Part shown: piece after piece, positions 1 through 4,871 of the stretch | Layout: the number at the start of each line of letters is the position of its first letter | Numbering within the stretch: position 1 is the first letter of the stretch | Source: Blautia sp. | GTDB taxonomy: Bacteria > Bacillota > Clostridia > Lachnospirales > Lachnospiraceae | Length of the DNA: 6,384 bases | NCBI GenBank assembly: GCA_017515945.1 | Contig: JAFWDX010000065.1 | Span: 1-6,384 of the forward strand | Reading direction: 5' to 3' | Translations under genes and position numbers: made by a program | The notes under the pieces: generated by a model | The model's input: the letters and a program-made list of their open reading frames with translations, nothing else | Databases searched by the model: none | What the model was told of the DNA's origin: nothing

Positions 1-78
1 CAAAAGTTGAACAGCCGTAACTGTTCAGTCAGCACCTCGCATTTACTGCGAGGTGCGTGGAACAAAAGATCAACAGCC
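1..78. repeat. Imperfect 16-base direct repeat flanking the first hairpin
   Basis: Positions 1-16 (CAAAAGTTGAACAGCC) and 63-78 (CAAAAGATCAACAGCC) agree at 14 of 16 bases and lie 62 bp apart, bracketing the hairpin at 32-56. In addition TGAACAG (8-14) can pair with CTGTTCA (21-27). That local hairpin would compete with the long 17-31/168-182 pairing. The repeat may continue to the left of the window edge. Confidence 0.5.
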
Positions 79-182
79 AAGGCCAGGCGCACTTCTAATG
101 CGACGAAAGGAGCCTGCGCCTCCCAAGGGACGCCTTCGGTGTGGCCTCGTAACTGTGAAGGAGCTTGTGACTGAACAGTTAC
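17..182. repeat. Palindromic intergenic element bounded by a perfect 15-bp inverted repeat
   Basis: The arm GTAACTGTTCAGTCA (17-31) is the exact reverse complement of 168-182. Inside lie a perfect 10-bp hairpin (32-41 with 47-56), a 6-bp pairing AGGCCA/TGGCCT (80-85 with 142-147), a GGCGCA/TGCGCC stem (86-91 with 115-120) and a small hairpin around CTTCGG (130-142). The first 26 bases recur inverted at 1361-1386 with one mismatch. The layout fits either a small non-autonomous mobile or palindromic repeat, or a structured leader RNA for the cbiC unit; the second inverted copy favours a repeat. I could not match it to a known riboswitch. No protein-coding gene, transposase or clear promoter was seen in 1-200, and no target-site duplication is evident at the ends. 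Confidence 0.7.
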
Positions 183-200
183 AAAATACGTAAACCTGAC

Positions 201-851
201 ATGGAAGATGTGACGAATTCGGTCCTGATGCGGCCGGCTGATATAGAAAGAAAAAGCTTTGAGATCATCAGAGAAGAGCTGGGGGATACACCGCTGCTGC
301 CAGGGACAGAGCAGATCGTTCTCCGGTGTATACATACCTCCGCTGATTTTGACTATGCCCATACGCTTTTCTTTTCGGATGGCGTTGTCGGACGGGTATT
401 GCGCGCGATCCGGGAGGGAGCTGCCATCGTGACGGATACGCATATGGCAAAGGCCGGGATCAATAAAAAAATCCTGGAAAGCTTTGGAGGGAGAATATAC
501 TGCTTTATGTCTGATGAAGATGTGGCCGCAGCTGCTCGGCAGCGGCAGACCACGCGGGCGGTGATCTCCATGGAAAAAGCAGCAGCTTTGAAGGAGCCTC
601 TGATCTTTGCAGTGGGAAATGCACCGACTGCGCTTTTGCGCCTGTGTGAGCTGCATGAAGAGGGGCTTGTCGATCCCGCTGCGGTGATCGGTGTACCGGT
701 TGGTTTTGTAAATGTCATTGATTCAAAGGAAAGGCTCATCGGCTCAGGCATGCCCTGCATTGCTGCCAGAGGAAGAAAAGGCGGCAGTAATATTGCCGCC
801 TGTATAATAAATGCCTTTTTGTATATGCTTTCCGATGACAGAGGATACTAA
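201..851 (+). CDS. cbiC: Precorrin-8X / cobalt-precorrin-8 methylmutase CbiC (CobH family)
   Basis: The enzyme moves the C-11 methyl group to C-12 of (cobalt-)precorrin-8 to give (cobyrinate) hydrogenobyrinate in cobalamin corrin-ring synthesis; it is a soluble cytosolic protein. The 216-residue product is the normal family length. It shows IHTSAD (44-49) with the histidine expected to act in the methyl shift, TDTHMAKAGI (78-87), GNAPTALL (139-146), PVGFVNVIDSK (166-176) and RGRKGGSNIAA (190-200), all hallmarks of the family. The anaerobic (CbiC) assignment rests on the inferred clostridial host, not on a distinguishing residue. The start is uncertain: no Shine-Dalgarno site precedes ATG 201, and an in-frame ATG at 228 (residue 10) would begin just before the conserved P-x-x-I-E-x-x-S-F segment. 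The frame is closed upstream by TGA at 168-170. The gene abuts the palindromic element 17-182 and is followed two bases later by the precorrin-2 dehydrogenase gene. Confidence 0.95.
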   Translation: MEDVTNSVLMRPADIERKSFEIIREELGDTPLLPGTEQIVLRCIHTSADFDYAHTLFFSDGVVGRVLRAIREGAAIVTDTHMAKAGINKKILESFGGRIYCFMSDEDVAAAARQRQTTRAVISMEKAAALKEPLIFAVGNAPTALLRLCELHEEGLVDPAAVIGVPVGFVNVIDSKERLIGSGMPCIAARGRKGGSNIAACIINAFLYMLSDDRGY

Positions 852-853
852 TT

Positions 854-1360
854 ATGAGCACAAAACGCTATTTCCCATTATTTGTGGATCTTTCGGATAA
901 AAAAATCGTTATCGTAGGAGGAGGAAAAGTCGCTACCCGCAGGGTCAAAGCCCTGCTGGCTTTTACACAGAATATTACAGTAGTGGCTCCTTACCAGACT
1001 TCGGACATTCAGGCCCTTTCCATGGCAGGGCACCTGACCATCGAATCACGCCCTGTGCGCAGGTCGGATTTCCTGAATGCTTTCCTGGTGCTCGCCGCCA
1101 CCGATGACCGTAAGCTGAATGAAACGATCTGTGATATCTGCCGGGATGAGGGTATATTTGTCCATGTAGAGGATGTGCAGGAGGACTGTGACTTCATCTT
1201 TCCGGGGATCTGCATACAGGACAGCCTGGTGGTGGGCGTGACCTCACATGAAAAAGAACATGCACGCGCAAAGATCCTCCGCGCCTCCATTCAGAAAATG
1301 ATGGAACAGCTGCCTCCGAGATATGGCGATGAGGAAGAGCCGGAGGATGAACAGGAGTGA
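854..1360 (+). CDS. sirC: Precorrin-2 dehydrogenase (siroheme synthase N-terminal / SirC-Met8 type)
   Basis: The enzyme oxidises precorrin-2 to sirohydrochlorin with NAD+, feeding siroheme and, in anaerobic corrinoid routes, cobalamin synthesis. The 168-residue product carries a Rossmann-type IVGGGKVATRR segment (19-30), AATDD (81-85), and VHVEDVQEDCDFIFPG (103-118). In the last segment Asp107 aligns with the catalytic Asp of the CysG N-domain (NVVD). There is no uroporphyrinogen-III methyltransferase domain, so this is the stand-alone form. The S-x-G-G-x-S-P stretch usual after the dimerisation strand is replaced by TSHEKEHARAK (130-140), and the protein ends in a strongly acidic tail (DEEEPEDEQE). 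It starts two bases after cbiC stops, with only a weak AGAGG at 840-844, so translational coupling is likely. The gene pair links sirohydrochlorin supply to the corrin pathway. Its TGA stop overlaps the edge of the inverted repeat at 1361-1386. Confidence 0.9.
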   Translation: MSTKRYFPLFVDLSDKKIVIVGGGKVATRRVKALLAFTQNITVVAPYQTSDIQALSMAGHLTIESRPVRRSDFLNAFLVLAATDDRKLNETICDICRDEGIFVHVEDVQEDCDFIFPGICIQDSLVVGVTSHEKEHARAKILRASIQKMMEQLPPRYGDEEEPEDEQE

Positions 1361-1386
1361 ATGCGAGGTGCTGACTGACCAGTTAC
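1361..1386 (-). repeat. Inverted second copy of the arm at 17-42
   Basis: Read on the minus strand this matches 17-42 at 25 of 26 bases; the single mismatch is at 1379. The similarity weakly continues over the stop codon of the dehydrogenase gene: 1356-1360 matches 43-47 at 4 of 5 bases. The cbiC/sirC pair is therefore flanked by inverted copies about 1.3 kb apart. The remainder of the 17-182 element is not present here, so this is a partial copy or a single end. Confidence 0.85.
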
Positions 1387-1436
1387 GAACAAGATTCACT
1401 CTGACAGGAATATGTGTAAAGCTGTGAAAAGTGGAC

Positions 1437-1465
1437 TTGTTGCAGAAAGGGCTTTATGATATAAT
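1437..1465 (+). promoter_or_regulatory. Predicted sigma-A promoter for the lactonase gene
   Basis: A TATAAT -10 box (1460-1465) is preceded by TG one base upstream (1457-1458, extended -10) and, 17 bp upstream, by a weak -35 TTGTTG (1437-1442). Transcription would start near 1472, leaving a leader of about 50 bases before ATG 1524. The -10 box lies in the spacer of a perfect 8-bp inverted repeat TGCAGAAA/TTTCTGCA (1441-1448 and 1466-1473), which could be an operator; that role is inference. Confidence 0.65.
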
Positions 1466-1510
1466 TTTCTGCAGATGTACACAAATAATTCCTATTCCCT
1501 ACAAATGTGC

Positions 1511-1516
1511 AGGAGG
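1511..1516 (+). promoter_or_regulatory. Ribosome binding site setting the lactonase start
   Basis: AGGAGG lies 7 bases before ATG 1524. This fixes the start there rather than at the in-frame GTG at 1431, which falls upstream of the predicted transcription start and has no such site. Confidence 0.85.
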
Positions 1517-1523
1517 CAGGGCA

Positions 1524-2621
1524 ATGGTTGAAAAAAAATACGTGGCATATGTTGGTTCCTATACCCATGGCTCGAGCAAAGGCATACAGGTTTTTGATGT
1601 AAATGTAGAAGAGGGTACGCTTTCGCTGCGCAGTGAGACACCCGCCAGCAACGCATCTTATGTGGCCTGCTCGAAAAACCGCAAATACCTTTATTCCATT
1701 GAGGATGAAGGCGTGGCTGTTTTCGCCAGGGATCATAACGGAGACCTGACCAGGATCAACAGCGTGGATATCGATGGCATGCGCGGCTGCTTTCTTGCCA
1801 CGGATGTAGATGGCAAATATCTTTATGTGGCCGGATATCATGACGGTAAGGTGACTGTAGTCCATACACATCAGGACGGCCGCCTGGGGAGCCTGATGGA
1901 CGGTGTGTTCCATACCGGCCTGGGCAGTGTGGCCGAGCGGAATTTCCGCCCTCATGTGAACTGTGTCCGTCCGACACCGGACAACAAATACCTCTGCGCC
2001 GTGGATAACGGGATCGATCAGGTCAAGATCTACCGGATCAACAAGCGTACCAACAAGCTGGAGCTCGCGGATATTCTGCGCTGCCCGAGAGAGAGCGGTC
2101 CCAGGATCATCCGTTTCAGCAAGGATGGAAGGTTTGCATATATCATTTTTGAGCTCAGCAATGAGATCAAGGTGTACAGCTATGACGGCAGCGGTAAGAA
2201 TCCGGAGTTTGAACTCCTGCAGAGCATAACGACCCTGACCGATGAGCATGATTCGGATGCGAAGCACAATGCGGCCTCCGGTCTTGCGCTCTCCATAGAC
2301 GGTTCGCATCTGTTCTGCACGACAGCCGGAGAGAATACCGTATCCATGTATGAAGTCGACAAAGAGACAGGTCTGCTGACCAAAAAGTTCACACTGCCGA
2401 TCAGCGGCGACTATCCTAAGGACCTGGTGATCTTCCCGGACGGGAACCACATTGCCGTGGCGAACCAGTCAAGCAACACGGTGACGACATTTACCGTCGA
2501 TTATGAAAAAAATCTGCTTATCCAGAAAGGCCGTCCGATCAAGGTCGACTCTCCGAACTGCATCAACATGTGGTCTGTACCCAGGGATGAGATTGATACG
2601 GATGAGAAAGAACATAACTGA
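1524..2621 (+). CDS. pgl: 6-phosphogluconolactonase-type lactonase, seven-bladed beta-propeller family
   Basis: The predicted activity is hydrolysis of a sugar lactone, classically 6-phosphogluconolactone to 6-phosphogluconate in the oxidative pentose phosphate pathway; the product is a soluble cytosolic protein with no signal peptide. The 365-residue length fits the family. The N-terminal YVAYVGSYT (6-13 region) with a following GIQVF, and repeated blade motifs of the form P-D-x-x-x-x-x-x-A-x-x-x-x-x-x-V, are visible at TPDNKYLCAVDNGIDQVKIY (141-160), SKDGRFAYIIFE (189-200), SIDGSHLFCT (257-266) and FPDGNHIAVANQSSNTVTTF (334-353). These match the lactonase_7 / YbhE family. Several family members act on other lactones or are uncharacterised, so the exact substrate is not proven. 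It has its own predicted promoter and a hairpin terminator, and looks monocistronic. No pentose-phosphate gene is adjacent. Confidence 0.85.
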   Translation: MVEKKYVAYVGSYTHGSSKGIQVFDVNVEEGTLSLRSETPASNASYVACSKNRKYLYSIEDEGVAVFARDHNGDLTRINSVDIDGMRGCFLATDVDGKYLYVAGYHDGKVTVVHTHQDGRLGSLMDGVFHTGLGSVAERNFRPHVNCVRPTPDNKYLCAVDNGIDQVKIYRINKRTNKLELADILRCPRESGPRIIRFSKDGRFAYIIFELSNEIKVYSYDGSGKNPEFELLQSITTLTDEHDSDAKHNAASGLALSIDGSHLFCTTAGENTVSMYEVDKETGLLTKKFTLPISGDYPKDLVIFPDGNHIAVANQSSNTVTTFTVDYEKNLLIQKGRPIKVDSPNCINMWSVPRDEIDTDEKEHN

Positions 2622-2641
2622 TATTAAAAAAGTGTATTTTT

Positions 2642-2668
2642 AAGGGGGGCGGAGAACCGTCCCCCCTT
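2642..2668 (+). terminator. G/C-rich hairpin after the lactonase gene, related to the GGGGACGG repeat family
   Basis: AAGGGGGG (2642-2649) pairs with CCCCCCTT (2661-2668). C2650, G2651 and G2652 pair with G2659, C2658 and C2657 around an AGAA loop, with U2660 bulged. The downstream T-run is short (TTTGTT), so termination strength is uncertain. The bases AGAACCGTCCCC (2653-2664) are the exact reverse complement of GGGGACGGTTCT at 6361-6372, so this terminator may derive from the dispersed hairpin repeat. Confidence 0.65.
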
Positions 2669-2692
2669 TGTTATGCGGGAGGTCTGCCAGCC

Positions 2693-3817
2693 ATGAATCA
2701 ATCCACCTTTGGTACCCGTTTTACTGTTTCCACCTGGGGAGAATCCCATGGTCCTGCGCTGGGCGTAGTTATAGATGGCTGTCCGGCAGGTCTCGATCTG
2801 TGCGAAGGAGATATCCAGGCTTACCTTGACCGGCGAAAACCCGGACAGAGCCGCTTTACCACCGCGCGAAAGGAAGAGGACAGAGCGGAGATCCTCTCCG
2901 GCGTTTTTGAAGGAAAGACTACGGGTACTCCGATCTCCATCCTGATCCGCAACAAGGATCACCGGTCGGCAGACTATGGTAATCTGGCAGCGGCATACAG
3001 GCCAGGGCATGCGGATTTCACCTTTGACCGTAAATTCGGGCTGCGTGACTACCGGGGAGGCGGCAGATCCTCTGCCAGAGAGACTGCGGCCCGCGTAGCC
3101 GCCGGTGCGGTAGCGGCAAAGCTCCTTTCACAGATCGGCGTTCAGCTCCAGGCCTACACCAAGGCGATCGGCCCGGTCTGGGTGAAAAATCCTGATCCTG
3201 CGCAGATCACTCTCAACCCCCTGTATATGCCTGACGCAGAAGCGGCCGCACGTGCCCAGTCTTTTCTGGACGAGTGTATAGCCGCAGGCGACAGCTCCGG
3301 CGGAGTGATCGAATGCCGGATCACAGGCATGCCGACAGGCCTGGGAGAGCCTGTATTCGGTAAACTGGATGCCTGCCTCGCCCAGGCCATGATGTCCATC
3401 GGTGCGGTAAAGGCAGTAGAGATCGGAGACGGTATCGCGGTTGCCGGGATGAAAGGCAGTGAGGACAACGACGCCTTTTTTGCCATCCAGGAACCGGAAC
3501 AGCCGGACAGTCCGGATCAGGAACCTCTTATCGTCAAAACATCCAACCATGCAGGAGGGATCATGGGCGGCATCAGCGACGGATCCGACATCATCCTGCG
3601 GGCGTACATCAAGCCGACACCCTCCATATCCATTCCGCAGCAGACCGCTACCCGTGAGGGCAAGAATATAGAACTGCAGATCAAAGGACGACACGACCCC
3701 GTCATAGTCCCCAGAGCTGTAGTTGTGGTCGAAGCCATGGCCGCCCTTGTGCTGGCGGATGCTCTGCTCATGAACATGACATCCAGGATGGACTACATCC
3801 GTCAGATCTACGGGTAA
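2693..3817 (+). CDS. aroC: Chorismate synthase
   Basis: The enzyme converts 5-enolpyruvylshikimate-3-phosphate to chorismate, the last shikimate-pathway step, using reduced FMN; it is cytosolic and usually tetrameric. The 374-residue product has the family signatures in order: GESHG (16-20) with active-site His19, RPGHAD (103-108) with the second catalytic His106, GLRDYRGGGRSSARET (116-131), and near the C-terminus TATREGKN (318-325) and RHDPVIVPRAV (333-343). In the last signature the more common Cys after RHDP is Val, and the usual Pro in RAVPVVEAM is Val. ATG 2693 is preceded by GGGAGG (2677-2682) at 10 bases. The 71-base gap to the lactonase gene contains the hairpin 2642-2668 and no clear promoter, so aroC may rely on read-through or on an unseen start. 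Its downstream neighbours are not shikimate genes. Confidence 0.97.
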   Translation: MNQSTFGTRFTVSTWGESHGPALGVVIDGCPAGLDLCEGDIQAYLDRRKPGQSRFTTARKEEDRAEILSGVFEGKTTGTPISILIRNKDHRSADYGNLAAAYRPGHADFTFDRKFGLRDYRGGGRSSARETAARVAAGAVAAKLLSQIGVQLQAYTKAIGPVWVKNPDPAQITLNPLYMPDAEAAARAQSFLDECIAAGDSSGGVIECRITGMPTGLGEPVFGKLDACLAQAMMSIGAVKAVEIGDGIAVAGMKGSEDNDAFFAIQEPEQPDSPDQEPLIVKTSNHAGGIMGGISDGSDIILRAYIKPTPSISIPQQTATREGKNIELQIKGRHDPVIVPRAVVVVEAMAALVLADALLMNMTSRMDYIRQIYG

Positions 3818-3819
3818 AA

Positions 3820-3844
3820 ACACAAAAGGACCGTCCCCTTGTGT
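3820..3844 (-). repeat. GGGGACGG-family hairpin repeat
   Basis: Read on the minus strand, ACACAAGGGGA, a CGG loop and TCCTTTTGTGT form an 11-bp stem with two G-U pairs, followed by a run of five U. On the + strand the same positions give two A-C mismatches, so the element folds better as minus-strand RNA and resembles a terminator in that direction. It begins three bases after the aroC stop. The core ACCGTCCCC is shared with 2656-2664 and, inverted, with 6361-6369. It could block antisense transcription into aroC or simply be a dispersed repeat unit. Confidence 0.75.
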
Positions 3845-3846
3845 AA

Positions 3847-3875
3847 TTGACAAACAGGCAATCCACAATTATAAT
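3847..3875 (+). promoter_or_regulatory. Perfect-consensus sigma-A promoter
   Basis: TTGACA (3847-3852) and TATAAT (3870-3875) are separated by exactly 17 bp (3853-3869), the ideal housekeeping arrangement. Transcription is expected near 3882, giving a leader of about 50 bases before ATG 3934. The leader contains the palindrome GCAGCC-A-GGCTGC (3895-3907). The promoter starts three bases after the hairpin repeat 3820-3844 and probably drives the rhomboid-like gene and the downstream lysA-like gene. Confidence 0.85.
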
Positions 3876-3920
3876 ATGCTCAATTCGGTTTCGGGCAGCC
3901 AGGCTGCATGTGCCGTGCGA

Positions 3921-3926
3921 AAGGAG
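3921..3926 (+). promoter_or_regulatory. Ribosome binding site setting the rhomboid-like start
   Basis: AAGGAG lies 7 bases before ATG 3934. The longer in-frame start at 3847 overlaps the promoter itself and would add a non-membrane arginine-rich leader, so 3934 is preferred. Confidence 0.85.
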
Positions 3927-3933
3927 CGAAAAA

Positions 3934-4812
3934 ATGAAATGGATTGATAAGCTTGAGCGCAGATTCGGATGGTTTGCCATCCCCAATCTGACACTCTATA
4001 TAGTTATATGCTACGTCATCGGTTTTATGATCCTGAGGGTGAGGTCGGAACTGATGAACTACCTCAGCCTGGACATGGTCTATGTATTCCGCGGCCAGAT
4101 CTGGCGGCTGGTGACATGGATCCTGTTCCCGCCATCGGGCGGCAATGTCTTGCTGTTCGCCCTTGCTATCCTGTTTTTTTACTATCCGATCGGTACGAGC
4201 CTTGAGAGGACATGGGGCAGCTTCCGCTATACCCTTTATATCTTTTCGGGACTGCTCTTTACAGTTTTGGCGGCATTGCTGCTTTACCTGTTTACCGGCA
4301 ATATCGTCACCTATCATGGCGTACCGGCCATGATCCCGGGCAGTATTTTTACCACTTATTATATAAGCCTTTCTGTATTTCTGGCTTATGCGATGTCCTA
4401 TCCCGATATGAGCATTTACCTGTGGTTTGTGATCCCGATCAAAATGCGGTGGATGGCGGTGGTTTACGGGCTCATTGTCGTCTATGACATGATCAACTAT
4501 ATTCGTTCCGGGCTTTGGTTCCTGGTGATCCCGATCGTTGCGTCCCTGCTGAATTTTGTGATCTATTATTTCAGCATGAAGGATCTGAGCCGGTACAATC
4601 CCAGGGACGTGCAGCGCCGCAGAGAGTTCCGCAGGGCGATGGAGCCTCAGGGCAGAGCTCCCGGACAAGGACAGATCAGCAAACACAAATGCGCGGTCTG
4701 CGGACGGACAGAACTGGATGATCCGAATCTTGTGTTCCGGTTCTGCTCACGCTGTAAAGGCAATTACGAATACTGCAATGAGCATCTCTTTACACATGAA
4801 CATGTGCAGTAA
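3934..4812 (+). CDS. Rhomboid-like polytopic membrane protein with C-terminal zinc-binding tail, probably not a protease
   Basis: The 292-residue product has about six hydrophobic segments: roughly 18-36, 71-85, 100-121, 137-155, 160-182 and 194-214. GQIWRLVTWILFPP (54-67) matches the rhomboid-fold motif between the first two helices, and SYPDMSIYLWF plus IPIKMRWM (155-174) match the rhomboid region after the catalytic helix. The expected GxSG serine motif is not found around 128-150, and no histidine occurs in the last helix (IVASLLNFVIYYF, 201-213), so proteolysis looks unlikely. After a basic, arginine-rich linker (219-241) the C-terminus carries C253-x2-C256, C271-x2-C274, C281-x2-H284, H288 and H290, a pattern able to bind one or two zinc ions. 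A substrate-binding or membrane quality-control role like that of inactive rhomboids/derlins is possible but is inference. It shares a promoter with, and lies 59 bases upstream of, the lysA-like gene. Confidence 0.8.
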   Translation: MKWIDKLERRFGWFAIPNLTLYIVICYVIGFMILRVRSELMNYLSLDMVYVFRGQIWRLVTWILFPPSGGNVLLFALAILFFYYPIGTSLERTWGSFRYTLYIFSGLLFTVLAALLLYLFTGNIVTYHGVPAMIPGSIFTTYYISLSVFLAYAMSYPDMSIYLWFVIPIKMRWMAVVYGLIVVYDMINYIRSGLWFLVIPIVASLLNFVIYYFSMKDLSRYNPRDVQRRREFRRAMEPQGRAPGQGQISKHKCAVCGRTELDDPNLVFRFCSRCKGNYEYCNEHLFTHEHVQ

Positions 4813-4831
4813 GGAAATACAATTTTTACCC

Positions 4832-4846
4832 GCAGGCTGTGCCTGC
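4832..4846 (+). other. Small hairpin in the leader before lysA
   Basis: GCAGGC (4832-4837) and GCCTGC (4841-4846) form a perfect 6-bp stem with a TGT loop, ending 11 bases before the ribosome binding site. No U-run follows on the + strand, so it is not a normal terminator. CCTG (4843-4846 region) could alternatively pair with CAGG at 4857-4860, overlapping the binding site. It may stabilise the mRNA or tune translation. No lysine riboswitch is present. Confidence 0.4.
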
Positions 4847-4857
4847 ATCTGCTTTAC

Positions 4858-4863
4858 AGGAGG
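4858..4863 (+). promoter_or_regulatory. Ribosome binding site setting the lysA start
   Basis: AGGAGG lies 8 bases before ATG 4872. The in-frame ATG at 4839 falls inside the hairpin 4832-4846 and has no binding site, so 4872 is chosen. Confidence 0.9.
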
Positions 4864-4871
4864 ATCATTAT

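Noticed and set aside
76..165. Possible cobalamin riboswitch before cbiC
   Set aside because: CGTAACTGTGAAGGAG (148-163) recalls part of the cobalamin-riboswitch core, and the gene context fits. However, the preceding GGGAA...GGTG...AA...TCC segment and the downstream AAG(C/T)CAGGA-type box are missing, and the bases are better explained by the palindromic repeat.
1..200. T-box leader, c-di-GMP riboswitch or tRNA in the leading non-coding region
   Set aside because: The expected T-box sequence, the GEMM core and a cloverleaf with a T-loop were looked for by eye and not found.
1383..2450. Long minus-strand open frame opposite the lactonase gene
   Set aside because: It lies wholly antisense to a clear family protein, its translation shows no recognisable domain, and no minus-strand promoter or ribosome binding site was seen. 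It is a by-product of codon bias.
3128..3868. Minus-strand open frame opposite aroC running through the hairpin repeat
   Set aside because: It is antisense to conserved aroC signatures, and its start lies in repeat and promoter sequence, with no supporting signals.
3880..4686. Minus-strand open frame opposite the rhomboid-like gene
   Set aside because: The translation is low-complexity and rich in His, Asp and Gln, as expected from reading membrane-helix codons backwards. No promoter or binding site was seen.
4821..4863. Lysine riboswitch or attenuator before lysA
   Set aside because: The gap is only 59 bases, far too short for a lysine riboswitch, and the small hairpin lacks a U-run on the + strand.
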